This document shows positions 1 to 7,924 of a stretch of 41,574 nt of DNA, one piece after another. The notes under the pieces were generated by a model, which was given only the letters and a program-made list of their open reading frames with translations, had not been told where the DNA came from and made no database searches. Origin of the DNA: Gloeomargarita sp. SKYB120 (GTDB lineage: Bacteria > Cyanobacteriota > Cyanobacteriia > Gloeomargaritales > Gloeomargaritaceae); the NCBI GenBank assembly GCA_025062155.1, contig JANXAM010000022.1, forward strand, positions 1 through 41,574, in the 5' to 3' direction. How positions within the stretch are numbered: the stretch's first letter is position 1; every line of letters starts with the position of its first letter. The position numbers and the translations under genes were made by a program.

Positions 1-2
1 CC

Positions 3-653
3 CGGGAGGCGCATCACGTGCTCCAGGTTGGGCGTTTGCGTCCCGAGGACTTTCCCCCAGCCCTGAAGACTGATTTCAGCCCTCCGGTAGATTACAGCGA
101 AGCCCACTACCAAACCATCCGGCAGCAATTGGAAGAACGTATCCACCAGCGGCGGCGCTTTGCGATTGCCTATCGCCCGCTCCAGGGGGATGAGCGCCTC
201 TGGGACTGCGATTGTTCGGAGCTACGGCTACACAACGGGGTTTTGTACTTGTTTACGTGGGTGCCGACGCCACCGATTTTCCTGCCGCGGCGCTTGCCTT
301 CCCCCAGTGTCGAGGAGAACTTCACCTTGCGGGTGGACCGGATTGTTTACGTGGGTCCAGCATCCGGTACTCCCTGGCAACGGCGCCATTTCCCCACCCT
401 CACCGTGCGCTATCGCCTGAAAGGTGAATTAGCCCGCTACCAACCCCGGCGCGCCTACGAGCAGGTGGTCGTGCAAGACCCAGATGGTCAGTTTGTGGAA
501 ATCAAGGCCAGTGTGGATTGCCTGTTTTGGTTTCGCCAACGGTTATTGCAATACGGGGCCAACGCGCAGGTGCTTGAACCGGCCTGGTTAGCCCAAGACT
601 TGCGCCAGGAACTGCAACGGGCTTACCAAAGCTATGGCAATTTGTCGCATTGA
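3..653 (+). CDS. WYL-domain regulator, C-terminal part
   Basis: The frame is already open at the window edge (R-E-A-H-H precede the GTG at 18), so the protein starts outside and its N-terminus, normally a helix-turn-helix, is missing. The visible part looks like a WYL domain: an Arg-rich strand RRRFAIAYRP (residues 45-54 counted from the GTG), a YLFTWVP strand near 77-83 and the typical LRVDRI strand near 104-109, followed by an alpha/beta tail rich in Gln and Leu. WYL domains bind ligands or nucleic acid and control transcription in bacteria. The family call is good. The target is unknown, and mazEF begins 45 bp downstream on the same strand without proof of a link. Confidence 0.75.
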   Translation, partial: REAHHVLQVGRLRPEDFPPALKTDFSPPVDYSEAHYQTIRQQLEERIHQRRRFAIAYRPLQGDERLWDCDCSELRLHNGVLYLFTWVPTPPIFLPRRLPSPSVEENFTLRVDRIVYVGPASGTPWQRRHFPTLTVRYRLKGELARYQPRRAYEQVVVQDPDGQFVEIKASVDCLFWFRQRLLQYGANAQVLEPAWLAQDLRQELQRAYQSYGNLSH

Positions 654-698
654 CCAGGTCGAGGTATCCTTGTTACAGAGATCTTCAAGAGCTGTGTG

Positions 699-941
699 AT
701 GCGTGCAAAAGTTCAGCGCTGGGGCCGTAGTCTAGCCCTCCGAATCCCCAAAACCACAGCTGCTCAGCTCCGGTTAGCGCCCAAGACGCTTGTGGATATG
801 CGGGTGGCAAATGGTTCTTTGGTGGTCACACCCCTAGTCCAATCGGATTGGACCTTGGCGGAGCTACTGGCAGGTGTGACTTCCGAGAATCGGCACGATG
901 AAGTTGATATGGGTTCGCCTGTCGGTAAGGAAGTTTGGTGA
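699..941 (+). CDS. mazE: MazE-type antitoxin (AbrB/SpoVT fold)
   Basis: An 80-residue protein with the MazE layout. An N-terminal swapped-hairpin DNA-binding segment (VQRWGRSLALRIPK) is followed by an acidic C-terminal tail ending in DEVDMGSPVGKEVW, the conserved toxin-binding end of MazE. The ATG at 699 is preferred over the GTG at 696. The last codons overlap the start of mazF (GTGA at 938-941), as expected for a translationally coupled pair. The antitoxin should bind and neutralise MazF and repress its own promoter; that role comes from the family. Confidence 0.88.
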   Translation: MRAKVQRWGRSLALRIPKTTAAQLRLAPKTLVDMRVANGSLVVTPLVQSDWTLAELLAGVTSENRHDEVDMGSPVGKEVW

Positions 942-1279
942 CAAGCTATGTACCAGACCGAAGAGATATTGTGTGGATTACGTTCAATCCTCAGGCGGGA
1001 CATGAGCAGGCAGGGCGACGGCCAGCGTTAGTGATATCACCCAAAGCGTACAATGCCAAAGTAGGTTTAGCGTTACTTTGCCCTATTACCAACCAGGTTA
1101 AGGGATATCCATTTGAGGTGCAAATTCCAGCCGGGCTAAAGGTATCGGGTGTCGTGCTATCAGATCAAGTCAGAAGTCTGGATTGGCGCGTTCGACAAGC
1201 AGTGTTCAGTTGTAAGCTGCCTATCAAACCCTTCAACGAAGTCATTGCCAAACTGCAAACGCTCATTCGCGCTTTGTAA
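938..1279 (+). CDS. mazF: MazF-type endoribonuclease toxin
   Basis: A protein of about 113 residues with the MazF/PemK fold. The RRDIVWITFNP start, the GHEQAGRRPALVIS segment with its conserved Arg-Pro, the LLCPIT strand, and the GVVLSDQVRSLDWR segment near 75-90 are all typical. These toxins are ribosome-independent, sequence-specific mRNA interferases. The GTG at 938 overlaps the mazE stop; a TTG at 935 is the other possible start. The 3' 120 bp overlap a convergent Trp-rich gene on the minus strand, an odd arrangement discussed in the findings. No frameshift is seen, so the toxin looks intact. Confidence 0.88.
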   Translation: MTSYVPDRRDIVWITFNPQAGHEQAGRRPALVISPKAYNAKVGLALLCPITNQVKGYPFEVQIPAGLKVSGVVLSDQVRSLDWRVRQAVFSCKLPIKPFNEVIAKLQTLIRAL

Positions 1280-1471
1280 CGATTGCCACCCCGGTTGCCA
1301 CAGGTTCCGGTCGCGCAATTGCTGGGCATTGACCCAAAACCGCACCTGGGGGTCGCACACCGCCACCAGCTCTACAAAGGTAAAACGCCCCTGGCGCTTG
1401 CAATTTTTCACCTGAAAATGTCGCCATCCCCACATCGGCTGCTGCGCCGTCCAAGCTGACCCGACCCTCAC
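1160..1471 (-). CDS. Trp-rich small protein, TIGR02450 family
   Basis: The core (GWRHFQVKN, FVELVAVCDPQVRFWVNA, LRDRNLWQPGWQSL) matches a short tryptophan-rich protein family known from cyanobacteria and marine bacteria, function unknown. A GTG at 1471 overlaps the stop of the upstream gene (GTGA on the minus strand) and gives a normal N-terminus RVGSAWTAQQP; an ATG at 1492 is the alternative. The conserved core ends near position 1273. The remaining 37 codons lie antisense to mazF and look like read-through rather than family sequence. The gene is the last of a three-gene minus-strand operon with the BioD-like and MBL-fold genes. Confidence 0.75.
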   Translation of the reverse strand: MRVGSAWTAQQPMWGWRHFQVKNCKRQGRFTFVELVAVCDPQVRFWVNAQQLRDRNLWQPGWQSLQSANERLQFGNDFVEGFDRQLTTEHCLSNAPIQTSDLI

Positions 1472-2538
1472 GCTGGACAAACCGCGTCCCATAAATTCAG
1501 CAATCGCTCTAAGTTCAGATGCTGGGCAATCATTTGTTGGACATATTGAATCTTCACGGGTTCTTGCAGCCGCACCCGCTCAAACGCCTGTTCGATAATC
1601 TCCACTGCCGTCAGGGTATCCATATCCACCCGCAAAATTGGCACCTCCATTTCTTCGGCGCGGGCGAGCACCATAGGGTCAGGGTCATTAGGACCTGTCA
1701 ACACCAAACATTGCGTTGATGCCTCTAACGCTGCCATTTGAATATCGGTACGGCCACTGCCGGTCACCACCACCATATTTACTCCCTGGCGGAAATAATC
1801 CAGCGCGGCGTTGACGCTCATGGCCCCGATGGACAGATGTTCCACCAGTAAATCTAGTCGTTCTGCACAACATAGCACTTGCGCCTGCAACCGCTCCGCC
1901 AGTTCCCCCACCCGTACACTGCGTAACAACCGGCTGCGCGGCAATATCCCTAGCACTGGAATTCCCCGTTGTTCCAGCATCGGCACCAGAATTTCCGGTA
2001 CGGATGGTTGGTCAGCCGGGACAGCATTCAGCAACACACCGATTAGGCGCGAACCCAGTTGTTCTTGGGCCATCAGCAACTCATCTACCACCATTAACGA
2101 TTCCACCCGCACCACCAGCAGCACGGCCCCATTGAGCACGTTCACCAGGCTTTTGAACCCTAGCCCAAAGCAATACCCCTCATAGAAATTCGCCGGCGCT
2201 TCCACCAGTAGGGCATCTGGGGTGGTCAGGTTTTGATAATCTGCCAACGCCGATGTCAAAGGCTGCACCTGCAACAAGCGCTCCGGTTGTTTGAGCCAAT
2301 CCTGGAGAAAAACTAGCGTTGGGGCAATGCAGTCAGCCGACAAACGTAAAACCTGCGCGGCTAACTGCCCATCCATATCCAGGGGAACCGGGTCCGTCGT
2401 CACTTGACTGTGACCAACCGGTTTGCCATAGCCAATCCGCCAGTGCCGGGCCTGTAGCTGTTGGGCAATACCTAAGATGGCCGTGGACTTGCCACTGTAT
2501 GCCTGAGTGGAACCGACGAATAGAAAGCGACGAGTCAC
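1468..2538 (-). CDS. BioD-like P-loop protein with DRTGG domain
   Basis: A 356-residue protein with an N-terminal dethiobiotin-synthetase-like P-loop domain (GSTQAYSGKST, residues 9-19; LLVEAPANFYEG near 111-122) and a C-terminal DRTGG domain from about 215 to 325. This is the layout of COG0857, the BioD-like domain otherwise found at the N-terminus of some phosphotransacetylases, here free-standing as usual in cyanobacteria. DRTGG domains are thought to be regulatory. The GTG start shares one base with the TAG of the upstream MBL-fold gene, so the two are co-translated. Substrate unknown; a role in biotin synthesis should not be assumed. Confidence 0.82.
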   Translation of the reverse strand: MTRRFLFVGSTQAYSGKSTAILGIAQQLQARHWRIGYGKPVGHSQVTTDPVPLDMDGQLAAQVLRLSADCIAPTLVFLQDWLKQPERLLQVQPLTSALADYQNLTTPDALLVEAPANFYEGYCFGLGFKSLVNVLNGAVLLVVRVESLMVVDELLMAQEQLGSRLIGVLLNAVPADQPSVPEILVPMLEQRGIPVLGILPRSRLLRSVRVGELAERLQAQVLCCAERLDLLVEHLSIGAMSVNAALDYFRQGVNMVVVTGSGRTDIQMAALEASTQCLVLTGPNDPDPMVLARAEEMEVPILRVDMDTLTAVEIIEQAFERVRLQEPVKIQYVQQMIAQHLNLERLLNLWDAVCPA

Positions 2539-3209
2539 TACCTCACCTGTGGAACGCCAGTCATCAGACGCTCCCTGACCTGATCATACCAATCTGTTGG
2601 GGAATTGACCGCTAGATAGCCGCGCCCCCGCAAAAATCCCGTGTGCGCCCCCGGACAAATATATTGCACAGGTCGAGCGCCGAGCCAGTTTCTGAGCGTC
2701 TCCAAACTGCGTTGTTGCCGGGGCCAGTGAAAGGTTTTGCGCGTGCGATACAGTCTCAGTTCGCCCTGAGAATCAGGTAACAAATGCCGCCCAGTAAACA
2801 AAACACCCCCTAGCCGCTCTAGATAAATACAACTGCTGCCAGGACTATAACCCGGTGTCCAGATCAGGTTTAGGCCCGGTGCAACTTCAGCCGTTGCAGC
2901 AAACGGACGCACCCACACGCCGGGGTAGAGATAGGCTTCGTACTGCTGGGTGTAAACAGGGCACTGAAACCGCTGCTGCCAGCGCTCCACCCGGTCAGCC
3001 CCATCCCGTTGCGTGAGCAATAGATACTGAATCCCGCCTTGGGCCTGGCACCAGTCCTGAAACTCTGCCGCTGGACAATCCACCAGGACATTACCCGGTA
3101 AGTTCAGCGCTGCCCCCGCCATAAAATAGCTAGTACCACCGAGGGTGTGCCGGTTAGGGGGAAACGCCCAAATACCCTCAAGAATGAGCCTAGGAGAAGC
3201 CGATGACAT
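2538..3209 (-). CDS. MBL-fold protein with degenerate metal site
   Basis: A 223-residue protein related to metallo-beta-lactamase-fold hydrolases: LGGTSYFM and NVLVDCP near the N-terminus, then WTPGYSPGSS, GGVLFTGRHLL and ICPGAHTGF where the fold normally carries metal ligands. The HxHxDH motif is missing: LLLTQRDGADRV stands in its place. The usual GHTPGS histidine is Tyr, and the GD aspartate is Arg. Zinc hydrolysis is therefore doubtful. ATG 3209 is chosen because an AAGG lies about 7 bases upstream; a TTG at 3233 is possible. The start lies inside the divergent gene at 3203. First gene of the operon with the BioD-like gene. Confidence 0.75.
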   Translation of the reverse strand: MSSASPRLILEGIWAFPPNRHTLGGTSYFMAGAALNLPGNVLVDCPAAEFQDWCQAQGGIQYLLLTQRDGADRVERWQQRFQCPVYTQQYEAYLYPGVWVRPFAATAEVAPGLNLIWTPGYSPGSSCIYLERLGGVLFTGRHLLPDSQGELRLYRTRKTFHWPRQQRSLETLRNWLGARPVQYICPGAHTGFLRGRGYLAVNSPTDWYDQVRERLMTGVPQVR

Positions 3210-4540
3210 GGGTTGCCTTGGGATTGCTAGCAATGATGACCTTTCTCCTAGTCTGGCATTACGTCCGTCCCGTCAGCCGCACGCCCTGGTGGTTGCTGTG
3301 GTTGGTGTTAATGCTGCCGGGGCTGGTGGTGGGATGGTGGGTGTATCTCTACGGCCATCAACGGCCCCTGCCCTCTGTACTGGTCGCTGGCCCGTTTATC
3401 CTCAGCGGCTTACTCTATCTACTGCTGATGCAGCAAAACGGTCGCTTGCAATCAATAATTCCTTCCTCACTAACCCCCTCCCTATGGCAGCCAGAGGATT
3501 TAGCTGGTCTGCGGCAATGTTTTCCATCAGATGTGTACGCCTTACAACGACTGGAACCGCAGGGGGACATCGTGATTTGCCGGGGTCGCCTGCGTATGGA
3601 TGCGGCTCAGGCCTACCGGGTGGTGCAGCAACAAGTGGAAGCCCGCTGGGGACAACGGTTCTGGTTGCTGCTGGAATGCCTGTCCAACCATCAACCGGTC
3701 TTTATGGTGATACCCCGCCAGCCGGTGCGGCCCTCCACCTCTGTTTGGTTCATTGGCACCGCCAGTTGGGGGTTGGGGATAGTGCTACTGGGAATTATGC
3801 CGGCGCCTTGGCCCAAGGTTGAACCAATCCTATACACAGCCGGTATGGTGAGCATTCTGCTGGCGCGAGAAATTGGTCAACGCTGGGTGCTTCGTCGCTA
3901 CGGGGTGCCGGTGGCGTGGCCCTGGTGCCTACCGTTACTGTTCTGGCCGGGTGTGGTCGGCACCTACAGTCAAATGCAAGCGCTACTCCCCCACCGGCAA
4001 GCGGCAGTGGACCGAACGTTGGCAGGGGTAGCTGGGAGCCTGGCAGTGGCGCTACCGTTGCTGGCTTGGGGACTTGCCCATTCCCACTGGGCATCAGGGG
4101 GTCTCTCGCCGGAGTATTCTTTACTGCTGTGGGGCATGTGTCGCCTGGTCTGGGGGCGGGAATGGCCGCTGGACATGGGTTTACATCTACACCCACTGGC
4201 GGCTGCGGCTCTGACTGGCTTGGGACTGGTGGCCTTGCAACTGGTGCCGGTGGGTCGGTTGGACGGGGGACGCCTGCTCCAAGGGCTACTAGGACGACGC
4301 GCGGCTGGGATGGGGGGATGGGTCGCTAAGGGATTGCTACTGCTGGTGGCGTGGCGTCTGCAACCTTGGCTGTGGGGATGGGCTATCTTGTTATGTTTTA
4401 TCCCAACGCTGCCGCCGCCAGTCTTGAACGACCTGACAGAACCCAATCACTGGCGGGATGGCTTCGCGATTGCGACCTGGGGATTGGCACTCGCCATTAT
4501 CCTACCGGCGCCGTTTGGGGGGGCCATGCCTGGGTGGTAG
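3203..4540 (+). CDS. Site-2 protease-like membrane protein without HExxH
   Basis: A 445-residue multi-pass membrane protein of the M50/EGY-like group. Two N-terminal membrane segments (about 4-20 and 29-49) precede a soluble domain (about 95-175, with CFPSDVYALQRLE and VICRGRLR as in EGY-type proteins), then a membrane core. At the HELGH site it reads AREIGQ, so both zinc-binding histidines are gone while the Glu stays. The NPDG-like site reads PVGRLDGG and keeps its Asp. The rest of the core (TYSQMQALLPHRQAAVD, LAGVAGSLAVALPLLAWGL) fits well. ATG 3203 has a GGAGA six bases upstream. Probably a non-proteolytic homologue, like plant EGY3. Its 3' end overlaps gldA by 44 bp. Confidence 0.82.
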   Translation: MTWVALGLLAMMTFLLVWHYVRPVSRTPWWLLWLVLMLPGLVVGWWVYLYGHQRPLPSVLVAGPFILSGLLYLLLMQQNGRLQSIIPSSLTPSLWQPEDLAGLRQCFPSDVYALQRLEPQGDIVICRGRLRMDAAQAYRVVQQQVEARWGQRFWLLLECLSNHQPVFMVIPRQPVRPSTSVWFIGTASWGLGIVLLGIMPAPWPKVEPILYTAGMVSILLAREIGQRWVLRRYGVPVAWPWCLPLLFWPGVVGTYSQMQALLPHRQAAVDRTLAGVAGSLAVALPLLAWGLAHSHWASGGLSPEYSLLLWGMCRLVWGREWPLDMGLHLHPLAAAALTGLGLVALQLVPVGRLDGGRLLQGLLGRRAAGMGGWVAKGLLLLVAWRLQPWLWGWAILLCFIPTLPPPVLNDLTEPNHWRDGFAIATWGLALAIILPAPFGGAMPGW

Positions 4541-5588
4541 TCCCTAGTGCCTGCATCACCTGAGCGGTGGTCACTGGAAAGGGCAAACGGTGGATGTCGC
4601 TAGCGGGTTGACAAATCCGTTCGGCAAGGACCCGGAGTTCGTCCGTGGGTAAATCACCCAAACCCAATTCTGCCAGTGTGCAGGGCAACCCAATTTGTTT
4701 GTACAACGTTAGTAATTGCCCCCGAGCAATGCCCGCCAACCGATACCCCTGCATTTCCTCTAAACGCAATTGCACCAGGATACCAAAGGCCACCTTTTCC
4801 CCGTGCAACCAGCGATGGGTCGCTGGCCAATAGGTCAACCCGTTGTGCACAGCATGAGCCGCCACTGTACGACAGGGAGCGCCACCGAGGCCCCCAACCA
4901 AGCCCGCCATTAACACTGTGGCATCCACCACCTGTTCCCACACGTCGCTGCCCGGTGCTGTCAAGGCTGCCGTCGCTTTTTGCAAGAGGATGTCCCGCAG
5001 TACCCGCGCCTGCTGAACCGCCATCACCACTGGTGTTTCGGCTGATTGCCCCGCACTGACGGACGCCTCGTACCACTTGGCCAGTGCATCTCCAATGCCG
5101 GCGACTAAAGTCCGTTGGGGAGCCGTTTGCACTAGGTCGTAGTCCAGGAGCAACCAAATTGGACACCGGCGCAGCGGTACATCGTACTGGAAAGCTCCCA
5201 TTTCGGAATAGATGTTGCTGAGGGCTGTCCAGGCCGCACAAGTTGCCCCTGACGTGGGGATGGTCACCACTGGTAAATCACAGTCATGGGCCACCAGTTT
5301 TCCCATATCCAAGGCTTTGCCGCCGCCGCAGGCCAACACGCCATCAATTCGCTCAGTCGTTACTCGTTGTCCCAAAGTACGGCGCAGGTTCTCCGTGCAT
5401 TCCTTAACGGCGACCGCCTGCACCGGATAAATCCCTGCGGCCTGTAACTGGGGTTGCACCAGCGATAGCGCCGTTTGGCCCCCCACTAGTAACCAGCGTT
5501 GGCCAAGAGAGCGCAACTGGTGGCCGTATTGACTGAGTAACTGCCGTCCCCGCAACACTCGCCAGGGCGCTACCAGTAATTCCGACAT
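4497..5588 (-). CDS. Glycerol dehydrogenase-like iron/zinc alcohol dehydrogenase
   Basis: A 363-residue protein of the GldA branch of group III metal-dependent alcohol dehydrogenases. The NAD-binding GGGKALDMGK loop is at 88-97. The metal ligands are visible: Asp in GIGDALAKWYEA (D167), His in AAHAVHNGL (H245/H248) and His in LHGEKVAFG (H262). The family oxidises glycerol or related polyols with NAD, or reduces aldehydes; the real substrate here is not shown. It lies 11 bp downstream of the ycf51-type gene on the same strand and probably shares its transcript. It converges with the protease-like gene, with 44 bp shared. Confidence 0.82.
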   Translation of the reverse strand: MSELLVAPWRVLRGRQLLSQYGHQLRSLGQRWLLVGGQTALSLVQPQLQAAGIYPVQAVAVKECTENLRRTLGQRVTTERIDGVLACGGGKALDMGKLVAHDCDLPVVTIPTSGATCAAWTALSNIYSEMGAFQYDVPLRRCPIWLLLDYDLVQTAPQRTLVAGIGDALAKWYEASVSAGQSAETPVVMAVQQARVLRDILLQKATAALTAPGSDVWEQVVDATVLMAGLVGGLGGAPCRTVAAHAVHNGLTYWPATHRWLHGEKVAFGILVQLRLEEMQGYRLAGIARGQLLTLYKQIGLPCTLAELGLGDLPTDELRVLAERICQPASDIHRLPFPVTTAQVMQALGTTTQAWPPQTAPVG

Positions 5589-5599
5589 GGACGAACCTA

Positions 5600-6139
5600 C
5601 TAGGAACCCGAGTGGTTGGCTGCGACCCGCGCTAGGGCCTGAGTATCCAATTCTATCACCATGGCTGGGTCTTCTCGCTGGCGCAACGACCGCCGGACGT
5701 AGCCCAAATACACCGGTTCCGTCACGCCTGGTTCGGGATGCAGCAATGTCCGCGCTCGGATAGTCAGCACGGGTTCTCCTTTTGCCAAGCGCCCGTAGGA
5801 AAACAAATCGTTAGCGGCCTGTTGCAGGGTGGCATGCAATTGGGTAGGGGTGATGTCGCGGGGCACTGCAATCACGGCCTGCGTACCGCCATTGTCATAC
5901 ACTGTGGTATAGCGAACGGCATCTGGCAAAACGGTACGGGTCACAGGTGTTAACCCCAGAGCAAAAAGGCCGCCGGTCAACACCAGCATAAACGCGGTGA
6001 TCCCCACCAGGCGAAAGCGAATCCCCCACTGGGCGATAAACGCCACTGCCGTCACAACACCCATGAACAGGGTCAGTCCCCCTAGCCAGCGAGCTGCCTG
6101 GGCAAATTCAGCAGGTGTGGGAATGGTGACGGCCAGCAT
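5600..6139 (-). CDS. Ycf51 family membrane protein (DUF2518)
   Basis: A 179-residue protein with two hydrophobic segments near 18-40 and 43-65, then a conserved soluble domain containing VRYTTVYDNGGTQAVIAVP, LQQAANDLFSYGRL, LTIRARTLLHPEPGV and PVYLGYVRRSLRQRED. This matches the Ycf51/DUF2518 family of cyanobacteria and some red-lineage plastids, whose function is unknown. It is full length and precedes the GldA-like gene with an 11-bp gap, probably forming a two-gene operon. No regulation site is evident. Confidence 0.8.
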   Translation of the reverse strand: MLAVTIPTPAEFAQAARWLGGLTLFMGVVTAVAFIAQWGIRFRLVGITAFMLVLTGGLFALGLTPVTRTVLPDAVRYTTVYDNGGTQAVIAVPRDITPTQLHATLQQAANDLFSYGRLAKGEPVLTIRARTLLHPEPGVTEPVYLGYVRRSLRQREDPAMVIELDTQALARVAANHSGS

Positions 6140-6172
6140 CCAGCGATTTTCCAGCGCTACTATGAGCTTAAC

Positions 6173-6838
6173 TCAGTAGCGAATCTCCAGACGTACTTGC
6201 GCTCGCACCACTTGCTCACCGCCGAGGATGGGGGTACTCAGGCGCTGCTGGGCAAAGGCCACCGGTTCGGGCACCGGTAGAGTGGTACTGAGAATTTGGA
6301 CATTGATCACCTCTTTAGGCGCCAGCTGCAGGGCTGCTAACACCGTTTGGGCTTGTCGTTGAGCATCTTGGGCGGCTAGTTGCAGGGCTTGAGTGCGTCC
6401 CTGTTCGAGGGCTGTATCGCTGGCAATGAATTGCAGCCGAGCAATTTGATTCGCACCTTGGGCAATCAGTTCATCCACCACAGCGCCGGCCTGGGAGATG
6501 GGTAGGCGAAATTCGACAGCGCTGCGACCAAGAAACCCCAGGAGTTGCTGACGTTCGCCGTAAAGCGGGCTTAAACTCAAGGCCGTGGTGTTAATTTTTT
6601 CAGCCTGGCGTTGCTGGAGCGTCCGCACCAGACGATTCATGCGCTGGGCGATTTCCGTTTGGACTTGGTTAGCGCTGTTGCCGCGAATTTCCACTCCCAC
6701 TTCCACTTCCGCTAGTTGGGTGGGCAACGTCACCATTCCCTGACCCGTTACTTGCAAAACCCGTTCTTTCATTTCTGCCCAGGCCACCGGTTGCCACAAC
6801 CCTACCAGCAAAACACTCAATCCCAGCCATCGCTTCAT
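6173..6838 (-). CDS. SIMPL-domain (DUF541) periplasmic protein
   Basis: A 221-residue exported protein. The ATG at 6838 is chosen over an upstream start at 6919 because it has AGGAGA seven bases before it and opens a clean signal peptide (MKRWLGLSVLLVGLWQPVAWA, cleavage before EMKE). The mature part is a SIMPL/DUF541 domain (VTGQGMVTLPTQLAEVEVGVE start, NTTALSLSPLY, DELIAQGANQIARLQF). Members form oligomers in the bacterial envelope, and their role is poorly known, with links to oxidative stress. The gene stands alone, divergent from queG with an 86-bp gap. Confidence 0.82.
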   Translation of the reverse strand: MKRWLGLSVLLVGLWQPVAWAEMKERVLQVTGQGMVTLPTQLAEVEVGVEIRGNSANQVQTEIAQRMNRLVRTLQQRQAEKINTTALSLSPLYGERQQLLGFLGRSAVEFRLPISQAGAVVDELIAQGANQIARLQFIASDTALEQGRTQALQLAAQDAQRQAQTVLAALQLAPKEVINVQILSTTLPVPEPVAFAQQRLSTPILGGEQVVRAQVRLEIRY

Positions 6839-6924
6839 GTCCGTCTCTCCTACACCACCGTTTTTCCAGACCGCCAGCCCTAGCAGGGAGTTCCGTAGAA
6901 TAGGGACAGCGGGAGCCAACGCCG

Positions 6925-7845
6925 ATGATAAACGCCCAGCAAGTCAAAGAACAAGCGCGGCGATTAGGGTTTCATCGGGTAGGGATTGCCGCGGTTGAAC
7001 CAGCACCCCAATCGCACCTGGCTGAGTGGTTAGCGGCAGGCTACCACGCCGACATGGACTGGTTAACCGATGCGCGGCGGCAACGGATTGAAAAGGTATT
7101 GCCCGGGGTGAAGTCGGTAATTGCCGTGGCGATGAACTACTACTGGCCAGGGGAGCAACCCCAGGTTGGGAAAATCGCTCGCTACGCCTGGGGCCGGGAC
7201 TATCACCGGGTGGTGGGGCGACGACTGAAAGCGCTGGCGCAATGGCTCAAACAACAAGTCCCCGACTGTGAAACCCGTATTTATGTTGATACGGGGCCGG
7301 TGGAAGACAAACTCTGGGCAGAATGGGCCGGTGTAGGCTGGGTAGGGAAAAATGCCAATCTCATCACGCGGCAGTACGGTTCCTGGGTGGTGCTGGGGGA
7401 AGTGTTGACCACGTTGGCACTGACACCCGACCCACCTCACACGGAACACTGCGGCACCTGCACCCGCTGTTTAGAGGCTTGCCCAACCGGAGCCATTGTC
7501 CGTCCCTTCGTGGTGGATAGCCGTCGTTGTATCGCCTATCACACGATTGAAAACCGGCAACCGGAACTGCCTGCAGAAATCGTCCCCCGTTTAGAAGGGT
7601 GGTTGGCAGGTTGTGACATTTGCCAGGAAGTTTGTCCCTGGAACCAGCGTTTTGCCCAACCTACTGATGTAGACGAATTCCAACCCCGCTTACCCCCCTT
7701 ATCCCTCAAGGCATGGGCGGAAATGGATACCGACACCTGGGACCGCACGTTAAGGGGGTCGGCCCTGCGACGGATTAAACCGGCCATGTGGCGACGGAAT
7801 GCACGGGCGTTGTTAAGTCGTTGTGCGAGCGCTACGCCGCCTTAA
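6925..7845 (+). CDS. queG: Epoxyqueuosine reductase
   Basis: A 306-residue enzyme for the last step of queuosine synthesis, reducing epoxyqueuosine to queuosine in the tRNA wobble position using cobalamin and two 4Fe-4S clusters. The cluster ligands are clear: C176-x2-C179-x2-C182-x3-C186 followed by Pro, and C202, C230-x2-C233-x3-C237. The conserved [10 protein letters not shown] (Asp122 near the active site) and GVGWVGKN are present. ATG 6925 has a GGGAG about 10 bases upstream. Length is slightly short, since the HEAT tail of longer homologues is absent. A dispersed repeat copy lies just after the stop. Confidence 0.93.
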   Translation: MINAQQVKEQARRLGFHRVGIAAVEPAPQSHLAEWLAAGYHADMDWLTDARRQRIEKVLPGVKSVIAVAMNYYWPGEQPQVGKIARYAWGRDYHRVVGRRLKALAQWLKQQVPDCETRIYVDTGPVEDKLWAEWAGVGWVGKNANLITRQYGSWVVLGEVLTTLALTPDPPHTEHCGTCTRCLEACPTGAIVRPFVVDSRRCIAYHTIENRQPELPAEIVPRLEGWLAGCDICQEVCPWNQRFAQPTDVDEFQPRLPPLSLKAWAEMDTDTWDRTLRGSALRRIKPAMWRRNARALLSRCASATPP

Positions 7846-7868
7846 AAGATACTGGAAAACCCCAGAAC

Positions 7869-7912
7869 GGGGCTGCGCCCTGCAACCTCATGACAAGCAT
7901 CAATGACTTAAC
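7869..7912 (+). repeat. Dispersed repeat copy A (CCCTGCAACC family)
   Basis: A GGGGCTGCGCCCTGCAACC core is followed by TGACAAGCATCAATGACTTA. It resembles copies at 25312-25363, 32346-32397, 32991-33030 (partial) and, inverted, inside the MITE at 11736-11830. This copy lacks a clear TATA end. It fills most of the 79-bp gap between queG and the convergent znuC-type gene, which otherwise holds nothing recognisable. Confidence 0.6.
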
Positions 7913-7924
7913 GCCAAGGCTTTC

